A DNA stretch of 64,000 bases from Anaerolineaceae bacterium (GTDB lineage Bacteria > Chloroflexota > Anaerolineae > Anaerolineales > Anaerolineaceae): assembly GCA_002702705.1 (NCBI GenBank), contig PABH01000053.1, forward strand, positions 1 through 64,000, in the 5' to 3' direction. The notes under the pieces are model-generated. The model saw only the letters and a program-made list of their open reading frames with translations. It ran no database searches and was not told the origin of the DNA. The position numbers and the translations under genes were made by a program. Positions 1-7,707 of the stretch are shown piece after piece. How positions within the stretch are numbered: position 1 is the stretch's first letter; each line of letters starts with the position of its first letter.

Positions 1-35
1 CAATTCTTTTAACTAGTGTTTTTTCCCTCCTAGGT

Positions 36-82
36 GTGCGGCATCATCCGAATTGACTGTGCGTTTTCACCGAATTGCGCAC
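36..82. mobile_element. Possible end of an IS21-like insertion sequence
   Basis: Two imperfect direct repeats lie 23 bp apart: GTGCGGCATCATCCGAATTG at 36-55 and GTGCGTTTTCACCGAATTG at 59-77, followed by CGCAC. Short tandem repeats of this shape are known at the termini of IS21-family elements, where they bind the transposase. If that is what they are, the element extends left of the window and ends near 82 at a CA dinucleotide. No transposase is visible here, so this is an inference from repeat layout only. Confidence 0.3.
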
Positions 83-433
83 CTTATCCAGTTGTAACTT
101 TAACCCCAACTGAATAAGCAAGTCTTGAATTAGTTACTATCTTTTTTGTTTTGTTTACATTTAATTTAATTGGTAGATTAGTTCTTTTATCTTAATATTT
201 GAATCAGGAAAGTTGAAAGATGACCGATAATATAGGGCAATGATTGGATAATTAGCCTGCTGTAGGGGGAATTACTTTAATAAAAGTGACAAATAAAAAA
301 TGAAAATCGATAAACAATAATCAACAAAGCTATTCTTCAAAAGCTATTGAAAATTATGTGTTAATAACAATTTACAACGAAAGGGTACAAGGTAACTCGA
401 AGAAACAAGGGAAGGGAAAAATTTCAAATTCTT
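83..433. other. Gene-poor AT-rich stretch, no gene seen
   Basis: No reading frame with a believable start and ribosome binding site was found. The sequence is very AT-rich, with a short dyad TTCAA-AAGCTA-TTGAA near 340 and poly-A tracts. It lies between the possible insertion-sequence end and the 3' end of the LOG-family gene. It may be ordinary spacer or decayed sequence. Confidence 0.5.
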
Positions 434-991
434 TTATAGTGAACTTTCTACTATATGTGCTAATAAAGCAGCAGGGGCATCCTCTTTAAAGAGATTTACT
501 TTATTTGCGTCGTAAATAAATTTTTCTTGGTGAAGATGTTCAACAAGTTGTAAAACAGGAGAAAAAAAGTCTTTTGTATTTAATAAACCGATCGGTTTGT
601 TATGGATACCGATTTGAGCCCAAGTAATTGTTTCAAACAATTCATCCAACGTGCCAAAACCCCCGGGTAGGGCAATAAAAGCATCCGAGGCTTCGTGCAT
701 ACGGGCTTTCCGAAGATGTATATTTGAAACAATTTCCAGTTTGGTGAGTCCTTCATGTACGGTTTGAAGTTCAAATAAATTTTCCGGTACAATGCCAAAA
801 ACTTCTCCACCTGCAGATAATGCCCCATCCGCAACCGCACCCATCAAACCACTTTTACCAGCGCCGTATACTAATTGAATATTTTTTTTGGCTAAAAGGG
901 TGCCTAACAAATAGGCGTCTTTAAAGTATCGTTGGTCTAGTCCGTTGGAGGACCCGCAAAAAACACAAATAGAATGGATCTTATTTTTCAA
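434..991 (-). CDS. LOG-family protein (TIGR00730 type)
   Basis: A 185-residue Rossmann-fold protein of the LOG / lysine-decarboxylase-like family. The diagnostic PGGFGTLDE motif lies at residues 109-117 and HLRKARM at about 92-98, which together form the nucleotide-monophosphate site in family members that cleave cytokinin riboside 5'-monophosphate or other nucleotides. The length is normal for bacterial members. The start is TTG at 991, supported by GAGGT just upstream. The bacterial substrate cannot be told from sequence; a general nucleotide 5'-monophosphate nucleosidase (ribohydrolase) activity is likely. It lies downstream of, and on the same strand as, the ATP-cone kinase and may be cotranscribed with it. 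Confidence 0.88.
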   Translation of the reverse strand: MKNKIHSICVFCGSSNGLDQRYFKDAYLLGTLLAKKNIQLVYGAGKSGLMGAVADGALSAGGEVFGIVPENLFELQTVHEGLTKLEIVSNIHLRKARMHEASDAFIALPGGFGTLDELFETITWAQIGIHNKPIGLLNTKDFFSPVLQLVEHLHQEKFIYDANKVNLFKEDAPAALLAHIVESSL

Positions 992-1029
992 ACTTACCTC
1001 ATTCGATTTCTATGGCTGTAATGTTTTGG

Positions 1030-2370
1030 TCAAACTTCAAGTGTGCTGCCGCCAATAAATTCACGGATGACGGAATCGCCAGGAATTAACGCATCCGAGG
1101 CCAGCGGTTCAAACTCTTGCAGAACTTGATATGTGCGTTGAGCGCGAATAAAAGCATCTTCACGAAGCGGATTATCTTTAAGTTCTGAAACCCATTCCTC
1201 AAATTGGTGGAACAGGCGGTGTTTGTAAACACTTAATTCATAGGGCATTCCGGAGCTGATGATAAAATCCGTGGTGTTAATAAAGGGGATAATATTTCTC
1301 ATTTCACTGGAGCGGACATAATGCCAGTGTAAAAGGGTTTTTAGTGGATCATAAGCACGGTGGGCTGCATCACGCAGCATACGCCGCATCAGGCGAACAT
1401 CTGTCCAGCGAATATATTTTCCCTTTGAGTCTTGCATCTGTAACAATGGTTCCAGGTAAAGTTTAAATTTTTGTTCAACTGGTACACTGGCTGTCATGTC
1501 ATGATATAACCCATGGAGACTGTCAATTAATATGATTTCATTTTCGTGCAGCTGCATTGGGGTGACATTATCTGTCCGCTGACCAGTCTTAAAATCGTAA
1601 TATGGGATTAGTACTTCTTTACCAGCGGTTAAAGCACTAAGATGTTCATTTATCAACGGCAGGTCTAAAGCTTGTGGGGTTTCAAAATCGTAATCCCCAA
1701 ATTCATCTTTTGGGTGCATTTCTAAATTGAAAAAATAGTGATCCACATTAAGGGTGACCAGTTTTAACCCCATTCTTTCAAGACGTTTGCCGATTTTGGT
1801 AGTAGATGTGGTTTTTCCGGAAGATGAAGGGCCTGTGATAATGACGATTTTTAACTCTTCTCGCCGGGCTGCGATCATTTCCGCCGCATTTTCAATATCA
1901 ATTTCATAAAGCTCTTCACTTGCTTTGATGAGCTCTGGCAGCTCTCCGTTTAATAATCGTCGGTTGTAACCGGCGATCGTGTTGACGCCTTGGTCCACTG
2001 ACCAATCGAGTATTTTCCAGATTTTTGCCCAGGGGATATTTTCCGATGGGCGTAATGCGGTCTCAGCGCGTTCCTGCCTTTTTAATGCGCGTTCATTTCG
2101 ATAAAGGATATAGGCTTTTGCCACTTTGGCATGCCCGTTTTCGATTAATATTTTTTCAACTGTGTCTTGAATTTCTTCAATCGTGGGGATAGATTCCTGT
2201 GAATGGGTGTCTTCCAGTGTTTTAACAACCTGTTTGGCTAAGTTTTCGGCAATGGTTTTATCTCGACCACCCACAGCGACAGCTGCTCGATAAATGGCAT
2301 TGGTGATTCGTTCCGGGGTAAATGGTACTTTTACGCCGCTTCTTTTAATAACGTGGGTTATGTTACTCAT
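1030..2370 (-). CDS. ATP-cone domain fused to a uridine-kinase/phosphoribulokinase-like kinase
   Basis: A 446-residue two-domain protein. Residues 4-95 match an ATP-cone, the allosteric nucleotide-binding module best known from ribonucleotide reductases and NrdR. After a linker, a P-loop kinase domain of the uridine kinase / phosphoribulokinase superfamily begins, with Walker A GPSSSGKTTS at about 180-189 and the downstream NVDHYF acceptor-loop motif typical of that superfamily. The likely role is a nucleoside (probably pyrimidine) kinase whose activity responds to ATP/dATP through the cone. Substrate and allosteric effect are inferred. The start ATG at 2370 has a purine-rich GGCAGGGA upstream. 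A plain uridine kinase would be about half this length. Confidence 0.8.
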   Translation of the reverse strand: MSNITHVIKRSGVKVPFTPERITNAIYRAAVAVGGRDKTIAENLAKQVVKTLEDTHSQESIPTIEEIQDTVEKILIENGHAKVAKAYILYRNERALKRQERAETALRPSENIPWAKIWKILDWSVDQGVNTIAGYNRRLLNGELPELIKASEELYEIDIENAAEMIAARREELKIVIITGPSSSGKTTSTTKIGKRLERMGLKLVTLNVDHYFFNLEMHPKDEFGDYDFETPQALDLPLINEHLSALTAGKEVLIPYYDFKTGQRTDNVTPMQLHENEIILIDSLHGLYHDMTASVPVEQKFKLYLEPLLQMQDSKGKYIRWTDVRLMRRMLRDAAHRAYDPLKTLLHWHYVRSSEMRNIIPFINTTDFIISSGMPYELSVYKHRLFHQFEEWVSELKDNPLREDAFIRAQRTYQVLQEFEPLASDALIPGDSVIREFIGGSTLEV

Positions 2371-2463
2371 GATTTTTTCCCTGCCTCTGAACCTTGGATT
2401 GGAAATTAATTATACGGTTTTTTAAATAAAATTGGAAATGCTCCTCAATTCGAATTACGCTTC

Positions 2464-3078
2464 CTAAACGGAGATGTTTAATACAAACATACATCGGTTT
2501 GTGTTGTTTTGGGCAATTGTTTGCTGTTTACGAATTTCTGTTCCAGTTAATTCAGATAACAAGAATTGATCCATTTGACATAATTCAAAGTTTTGTCCTA
2601 CTATGTTTTTATAGGGGCAATTGTAAAAATAAATGACCGGACCGCTGGGTTTTATTTCCCAACGGGCATCATACTGCCGTTGGTTAAGTTCGGTAATGAT
2701 TTTATTCATTTTCAGAAAAAAGGAAGAGGATTCTCTATTGTGAACAAAATTTTTCGCTAATAAAGTGGCTGCTTTTTTTAAGGTTTCGGGATTTACACCG
2801 GTTAAACTAAACCATACCTGAATCAGCTCTTTAAGGTTATCGGGATAAACTTCATCTGAAACGGTAAAAACTTTGGCAGGTCGGCCCCTTTTGGAGGATG
2901 AATTAGATGTGGAAGTGCTTTTGATCTGTCCTTCTTTTATCAATCGAGAAACGTGATAACGAATATCAGCCTTTGTTAAATTTAATTGTTGGCTAATTTC
3001 AGCAATAGTAAGCGGGTGAGATTTAGATAATAAAGATAGGATTTCGGATGAGGTAGGTTGATCCATTTCCTTAATCAT
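2464..3078 (-). CDS. SufR-like winged-helix regulator with putative Fe-S cysteines
   Basis: A 204-residue protein with an N-terminal ArsR/DeoR-type winged helix (residues about 10-75, recognition helix near TKADIRYHVSRL) and a C-terminal segment with cysteines C154, C167 and C196. The spacing is C-X12-C-X13-E181-X14-C, exactly the CX12CX13CX14C frame of SufR-type [4Fe-4S] regulators with the third cysteine replaced by glutamate. It is encoded divergently from nuoB, and two palindromic boxes lie between the genes, so it probably regulates the nuoB operon and itself. The start (ATG 3078 or 3066) is not decided by a clear ribosome binding site. Confidence 0.72.
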   Translation of the reverse strand: MIKEMDQPTSSEILSLLSKSHPLTIAEISQQLNLTKADIRYHVSRLIKEGQIKSTSTSNSSSKRGRPAKVFTVSDEVYPDNLKELIQVWFSLTGVNPETLKKAATLLAKNFVHNRESSSFFLKMNKIITELNQRQYDARWEIKPSGPVIYFYNCPYKNIVGQNFELCQMDQFLLSELTGTEIRKQQTIAQNNTNRCMFVLNISV

Positions 3079-3089
3079 AACAATTTATT

Positions 3090-3123
3090 CTTAATTAAGC
3101 AAAAATTTTTTATCTTAATTAGG
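3090..3123. promoter_or_regulatory. Paired CTTAATTA boxes, candidate operator
   Basis: CTTAATTAAG at 3090-3099 is a perfect 10-bp palindrome. A near copy, CTTAATTAGG, lies at 3114-3123, 24 bp away (just over two helical turns) and 2 bp upstream of the -35 box of the nuoB promoter. The pair sits between the divergent Fe-S-type regulator gene and nuoB, so it is a good candidate binding site for that regulator. AT-rich palindromes can arise by chance, which limits confidence. Confidence 0.45.
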
Positions 3124-3125
3124 CG

Positions 3126-3153
3126 TTGACAGTTGAGTTTTCTTGTTTACAAT
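3126..3153 (+). promoter_or_regulatory. Sigma70-type promoter of the nuoB operon
   Basis: A consensus -35 box TTGACA (3126-3131) is separated by 16 bp from TACAAT (3148-3153). Transcription would begin near 3160, leaving a leader of about 33 nt before ATG 3193. This also argues that the TTG and ATG codons at 3163 and 3166 are too close to the promoter to be the real start. Confidence 0.65.
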
Positions 3154-3192
3154 TAAGCTGTATTGATGAAATTTATATCAAAAGGAAAAATT

Positions 3193-3849
3193 ATGGCTAT
3201 GGATGAAATTAATAAAGCAGGGGTGACGATTCCGCCTGAATTGCAAGGACAAATTGCAATTACAACATTGGATAAAATTTATAATTGGTCACGCTCAAAT
3301 TCCTTATGGCCAATGATGTTTGGATTAGCATGTTGTGCAATTGAGATGATTATTACAGCTGCCAGCCGGTATGATTTTTCACGGTTTGGTATGGAAGTGA
3401 TGCGCCCCAGCCCACGCCAGGCAGATATTATGATTGTTTCTGGCACTGTAACCAAAAAGATGGTGCCCCAAATTGTTCGTCTGTACAATCAAATGTCGGA
3501 ACCGCGTTATGTTTTAGCAATGGGGGCTTGTGCAAGTGGTGGTGGACCATTTAAAGAAGGATACAATGTTGTATCTGGGATCGATAAATTTATTCCGGTT
3601 GATATTTATATTCCTGGTTGTCCACCAACTCCACAAGCTTTGCTTCATGGATTAATCATTATGCAAAAAAAGATCGAGCGTCAAAAATTATCGGATGCAG
3701 ATTGGTATAAAAAAGATGTAGATAATGAAATTCCTGTCCCGATTTTAGGACCTGATCTGATTGACCCAAGAAAATATGCTTTAATTAAAGAACAAACACA
3801 TAAACCTGCCTTTCAAGTAGTGGAGGAAGTTCAAAATGGCGATGAGTGA
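3193..3849 (+). CDS. nuoB: NADH-quinone oxidoreductase subunit B (NuoB)
   Basis: A 218-residue NuoB/PSST-type subunit that binds cluster N2 and passes electrons to quinone. The four cluster ligands are visible: the tandem CC at residues 47-48, C113 in GACASGG and C143 in PGCPPTP. ATG 3193 is preferred over in-frame TTG 3163 and ATG 3166 because AAAGGA (3181-3186) precedes it at proper spacing and the promoter lies just upstream. It overlaps nuoCD by 14 bp. The operon carries only the B, CD and I peripheral subunits; membrane subunits and the NADH-oxidising E, F and G are not in the window. Confidence 0.95.
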   Translation: MAMDEINKAGVTIPPELQGQIAITTLDKIYNWSRSNSLWPMMFGLACCAIEMIITAASRYDFSRFGMEVMRPSPRQADIMIVSGTVTKKMVPQIVRLYNQMSEPRYVLAMGACASGGGPFKEGYNVVSGIDKFIPVDIYIPGCPPTPQALLHGLIIMQKKIERQKLSDADWYKKDVDNEIPVPILGPDLIDPRKYALIKEQTHKPAFQVVEEVQNGDE

Positions 3850-5575
3850 ACAAGTATCTGTAAGTCAAATTCCGGCGTTTCATGAAATTTATGCGGATCA
3901 GGTCAAACTTGATGATCGGGAAGGTTATGAAGGATTTATCATTCCCGCTGAGTTCTTAGTACAGTTCGCGCAAGCCATTAAAAGCAAATGGGGATATGAT
4001 TTTCTTTCTTCGGTGACCGCGGTAGATTATTTTCCCGATATGATGGAAGTGGTTTACCATGCCTATCGATCCCTCGGTGGTCCAGCGCTCGTATTTAAGG
4101 TGCAGGTTTCACGGGAAGATTCGGTTGTGCCGTCTTTGGTGTCTGTTTTTCCGGGTGCTGAATTACAAGAAAGAGAAGCCTGGGACTTAATGGGGATTCG
4201 ATTTGAGAATCACCCTGATTTAAGAAGGATTTTAATGTGGGAAGGTTTTGCCGGACACCCACTTCGGAAGGATTGGAAAGAACCATATTTTGAGGAAGAA
4301 AATAAACCATTTTCCTCTCGTTGGCCAGAGGGGGTTGCGGTACGTTCTGAAACATTAAATCCTTATGGCAGTAATGTGCAATACCCCAAAGATTTTGACC
4401 CGGAAACATGGACGCCTGAAGCTGATGAATCGCTTTATTTAGGATTAAAATCCTTTAAAGAAAATGATGGTCTTGATACAGAAAAAATCATCATAAATCT
4501 TGGTCCACAACATCCTTCCACGCATGGTGTTTTTCGGATGGCTGCCCTATTGGATGGTGAAACGATCGTGGATCTCAAACCAGTTTGTGGTTATTTGCAC
4601 CGCAATCATGAAAAAATTGGAGAACGGAATACCTATCTCCAAAATATGCCATTTACAGATCGGCTGGATTATATATCTTCAATGAGTAATAATTTCGGTT
4701 ATGCTCTTGCTGTTGAAAAATTATTGGGGATTAAACCTCCAGAGCGTGCTGATTATATTCGGGTCATTATGGCAGAGTTAACCCGCATTGCCAGCCACTT
4801 TATGACGACCGGATTTTTATTAAATGATTTGGGTGCCTTTTTTACACCCGCTCTATATGCTTTAAAGGAACGAGAATTGATTTTGGACGTATTTGAGGCA
4901 GCCTCCGGTTCACGAATGATGTGCAATTATTTCCGGTTTGGTGGCGTTTTCCAGGATTTACCGGAGGGATTGTTGGAAGTGATTCGTGATCTTGCATTCA
5001 ATCGACTGCCAAAAAAGATTGATGAGATGGATGCGTTATTAACCGAGAATGAAATTGTTCGAAGTCGGTGCATCGGTATTGGTGTTCTTACTGCCGAAGA
5101 AGCGATTGCTTTATCGGCTTCCGGACCTGTTTTACGTGGTTCTGGAGTGCCATATGATATTCGTAAAGCCGATCCTTACAGTATTTATGACCGATTTGAT
5201 TTTGATGTTGCTGTTCGATATCATGGCGATATTTTTGATCGATACCTGGTTCGGATAGAAGAAATCCGGCAAAGTATTCGCATTATCCAACAGGCAGTTA
5301 CTCAAATTAAAGATGGGCCCATTTTTGATGGCAAATCTCAATATTCCTTTAAGGTACCTCCTGGGGAAGCATATGGCCGGGTTGAAGGTCCAAAAGGCGA
5401 ACTGGGTTTTTATTTGGTCTCTAATGGGCAGGCTAATCCGTGGCGTTACCATGTTCGTGCACCATCCTTTATTAACCTAACCAGCTTAAGGCAAATGAGT
5501 TTAGGTGAAAAAGTTGCTGATGTTGTTGCTGTTTTAGGTTCAATTGATATTGTACTCGGTGAAGTGGATCGATAG
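3836..5575 (+). CDS. nuoCD: NADH-quinone oxidoreductase, fused subunits C and D
   Basis: A 579-residue fusion. Residues 1 to about 165 are the 30-kDa NuoC domain, ending in the hallmark HPDLRRILM and GHPLRKDW motifs; residues from about 195 to the end are the 49-kDa NuoD domain. The latter keeps the HRNHEK segment, corresponding to HRGxEK near the quinone site, and ends in GEVDR as NuoD does. The RxCGxC and C-terminal CxxC of NiFe hydrogenase large subunits are absent, so this is quinone-reducing complex I and not a hydrogenase. GGAGG at 3822-3826 sets the start at ATG 3836. Fusion fixes C:D stoichiometry as in E. coli. Confidence 0.95.
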   Translation: MAMSEQVSVSQIPAFHEIYADQVKLDDREGYEGFIIPAEFLVQFAQAIKSKWGYDFLSSVTAVDYFPDMMEVVYHAYRSLGGPALVFKVQVSREDSVVPSLVSVFPGAELQEREAWDLMGIRFENHPDLRRILMWEGFAGHPLRKDWKEPYFEEENKPFSSRWPEGVAVRSETLNPYGSNVQYPKDFDPETWTPEADESLYLGLKSFKENDGLDTEKIIINLGPQHPSTHGVFRMAALLDGETIVDLKPVCGYLHRNHEKIGERNTYLQNMPFTDRLDYISSMSNNFGYALAVEKLLGIKPPERADYIRVIMAELTRIASHFMTTGFLLNDLGAFFTPALYALKERELILDVFEAASGSRMMCNYFRFGGVFQDLPEGLLEVIRDLAFNRLPKKIDEMDALLTENEIVRSRCIGIGVLTAEEAIALSASGPVLRGSGVPYDIRKADPYSIYDRFDFDVAVRYHGDIFDRYLVRIEEIRQSIRIIQQAVTQIKDGPIFDGKSQYSFKVPPGEAYGRVEGPKGELGFYLVSNGQANPWRYHVRAPSFINLTSLRQMSLGEKVADVVAVLGSIDIVLGEVDR

Positions 5576-5588
5576 GATGGAGGATAAG

Positions 5589-6242
5589 ATGAGTGGAAGT
5601 GGTAAAGGTATATTAAAGGGACTTGGAATTACCTTAAAACATTTTATTGAAACGTACACCGTTGATCGAAAAGAAGGGAAGAACCGTTATTTTACGGAAG
5701 AAGGAATCTTATCGCGCCGGACCCCGGATACCAAAGGCGTGTTTACGGTTCAGTATCCGGAAGAAAAAGCCCCCTTACCGGAAGCTTTTCGATATATCCC
5801 ATTTTTGGTTTATGATGTTGGTGAAGATGGGAATCGTGATATTCGATGTACATCGTGTGGTATTTGCGCAAAGGTATGTCCTCCGCAGTGCATTTGGATT
5901 ACCAGGCGAACGGATGAAGAAACCGGTAAACCAATGAAGGAACCCTCTCAATTTATGATTGATGTGGATATTTGTATGAATTGTGGACTATGTGCTGAGT
6001 ATTGCCCATTTGAAGCGATTCGAATGGATCACGATTATGAAATTGCTAATGTAGACCGTATGAAACACCATATTTTTGACCTGGAAAAGTTATTAAAACC
6101 TGCGTCCTATTATAAAGCGATCCGTCCGGTTCAAGTTGAAAGGGAAGAAGCAGAAAAACGCGAAAAAGAAGCGAAAAAAGAAGCTGCGCGAGCAGCCGCT
6201 GCCGCAGCCAAAGCCAAAAAGGATGCAGAAAATAATAGTTAA
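5589..6242 (+). CDS. nuoI: NuoI-type 2x[4Fe-4S] ferredoxin subunit
   Basis: A 217-residue subunit carrying two complete ferredoxin motifs: C87, C90, C93, C97 and C129, C132, C135, C139. These would hold clusters N6a and N6b, which carry electrons toward NuoB. The C-terminal 40 residues are a charged Lys/Glu/Ala-rich helix not needed for clusters. GGAGG at 5579-5583 places the start at ATG 5589, 13 bp after the nuoCD stop; ATG 5577 and 5544 lie on or before that ribosome binding site. It is the third peripheral complex I subunit in this operon. Confidence 0.93.
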   Translation: MSGSGKGILKGLGITLKHFIETYTVDRKEGKNRYFTEEGILSRRTPDTKGVFTVQYPEEKAPLPEAFRYIPFLVYDVGEDGNRDIRCTSCGICAKVCPPQCIWITRRTDEETGKPMKEPSQFMIDVDICMNCGLCAEYCPFEAIRMDHDYEIANVDRMKHHIFDLEKLLKPASYYKAIRPVQVEREEAEKREKEAKKEAARAAAAAAKAKKDAENNS

Positions 6243-6275
6243 TAATATTGTTAGATTGGAACGGATCAAAACATC

Positions 6276-6596
6276 ATGTATAATTCAGAGAATGAAGTGA
6301 TTTTTCCAGCCAAAGCGATTCCTCAATTAAAGGGCTTACGTGGTCCATTGTGGGATAATTTGGTTGATGAAATTTTAACAAAAGACCCGGAATCATTAGA
6401 ACAGTTAGCCTTTGTGATGACTGTGGTCCGAATTGTGGGCTGCTCAGGCTGTAATTCTGATTCTTTTCGTGCGATGCGGGGTTGTGCCCGCTGTGCACAA
6501 CAGGGCATAAAACGATTTCGCGGTTCGGATGATGATCTTGTGAATCTTTATGAAAAGGCGAAAAAAGATGTTTCGGCGTTTTTAAATAAACAATGA
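6276..6596 (+). CDS. Small four-cysteine protein, unknown function
   Basis: A 106-residue soluble protein I do not recognise as a named family. Its only obvious feature is a CX2C-X10-CX2C arrangement (C56, C59, C70, C73), a spacing compatible with binding zinc or an iron-sulfur cluster. An N-terminal helical region precedes it and a short charged helix follows. It sits between nuoI and the Mrp-type ATPase in what looks like one operon, so a part in cluster delivery to, or assembly of, the Nuo subunits is a reasonable inference. It could also be an accessory electron-transfer subunit. Confidence 0.75.
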   Translation: MYNSENEVIFPAKAIPQLKGLRGPLWDNLVDEILTKDPESLEQLAFVMTVVRIVGCSGCNSDSFRAMRGCARCAQQGIKRFRGSDDDLVNLYEKAKKDVSAFLNKQ

Positions 6597-6621
6597 GATG
6601 GCCTTATATGAAAGGAAAAAA

Positions 6622-7704
6622 ATGGCAACAGACAACGAATTAACCAAGGCGGTATTAGCTGCTTTGAGCACTGTACAAGACCCTGATTTACACAAAGATT
6701 TGGTAACCCTTAATATGATTCAAGATCTTGTTATTGAGGGAAATAAAGCAAAATTTCGGGTTGTATTAACCACCCCAGCCTGTCCTTTAAAAGGGAAAAT
6801 TGAAAAAGATGCTCGTGATGCCGTTATGGCAGTGGATGGTATCGATCAAGTTGATATTAAGATGGATGCGGTTGTTGTATCAGATGGTAAACAACGTGGT
6901 AATCTTTCATTAAATGCAAAACATGTGGTAGCTGTAGCTTCTGGTAAGGGAGGGGTTGGGAAATCTACCGTTTCTGTAAATTTAGCCGTTGCTTTGGCGC
7001 AAACCGGGGCGAAGGTAGGTTTATTAGATGCCGACATTTATGGACCAAATATCCCTACAATGATGGGTTTAGATCGGTTACCTCCTTTTGCCGATGGGAA
7101 AATCATTCCTGGTGAGGCGTATGGGGTAAAGGTGATGTCGATTGGTTTTTTGGTCGAACCAGGAAAACCATTAATTTGGCGGGGACCCATGCTGCATTCA
7201 GCAATTCGTCAATTTTTAGGCGATGTGCTATGGGGCGATTTGGATTATTTTATTATTGATTTACCACCTGGAACAGGGGATGCTCAATTAAGTTTAGTGC
7301 AGTCTATCCCATTAACTGGTGGGATTATTGTAACTTTACCTCAAGCTGTATCATTAGAAGATGCTAGCCGTGGATTATATATGTTTAAACAATTAAATGT
7401 TCCGATTCTAGGTGTAGTTGAAAACATGAGTTACCTGGAACTGCCAGATGGGCAGCGGATGGAAGTATTTGGAAATGGAGCAGGAGAAAAGTTATCCTCT
7501 GAAGCTAATGCGCCATTCCTTGGAAAAATACCGATGATGCCTGAGGTGCGGGAAGGTGGAGATTTGGGGCGTCCCATTGTGGCAGCTCACCCAACAGCCT
7601 CAGCAGCACAGGCGTTACGTACGATTTCGGAAAATCTGGCCGCAAGCTTAAGTATTGCTGCCTATGATAATAAACCCGAAATCAAATTAAATGTTATAGG
7701 ATAA
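6622..7704 (+). CDS. mrp: Mrp/ApbC-type P-loop ATPase with MIP18 domain
   Basis: A 360-residue Mrp/NBP35-family protein, a class of ATPases that carry or insert Fe-S clusters. An N-terminal MIP18/DUF59 domain (about 1-90) with TTPACP is followed by the deviant Walker A SGKGGVGKST near 107-116 and a MinD-like ATPase fold. The CxxC pair normally found just after VENMSY is missing: the region reads LELPDGQ, and the only cysteine in the whole protein is C54. In canonical Mrp proteins that pair bridges the cluster at the dimer interface. AAAGGA (6610-6615) favours ATG 6622 over ATG 6598. It follows the four-cysteine protein and precedes ricT. Confidence 0.9.
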   Translation: MATDNELTKAVLAALSTVQDPDLHKDLVTLNMIQDLVIEGNKAKFRVVLTTPACPLKGKIEKDARDAVMAVDGIDQVDIKMDAVVVSDGKQRGNLSLNAKHVVAVASGKGGVGKSTVSVNLAVALAQTGAKVGLLDADIYGPNIPTMMGLDRLPPFADGKIIPGEAYGVKVMSIGFLVEPGKPLIWRGPMLHSAIRQFLGDVLWGDLDYFIIDLPPGTGDAQLSLVQSIPLTGGIIVTLPQAVSLEDASRGLYMFKQLNVPILGVVENMSYLELPDGQRMEVFGNGAGEKLSSEANAPFLGKIPMMPEVREGGDLGRPIVAAHPTASAAQALRTISENLAASLSIAAYDNKPEIKLNVIG

Positions 7705-7707
7705 AAA

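Noticed and set aside
4095-5452. Long antisense frames within nuoCD
   Set aside because: They are opposite to a strongly conserved coding region and lack ribosome binding sites and recognisable products.
3836-5575. NuoD part as the large subunit of a group 4 NiFe hydrogenase
   Set aside because: The nickel-binding cysteine pairs are missing; only the NuoD-type HRNHEK and GEVDR segments are present.
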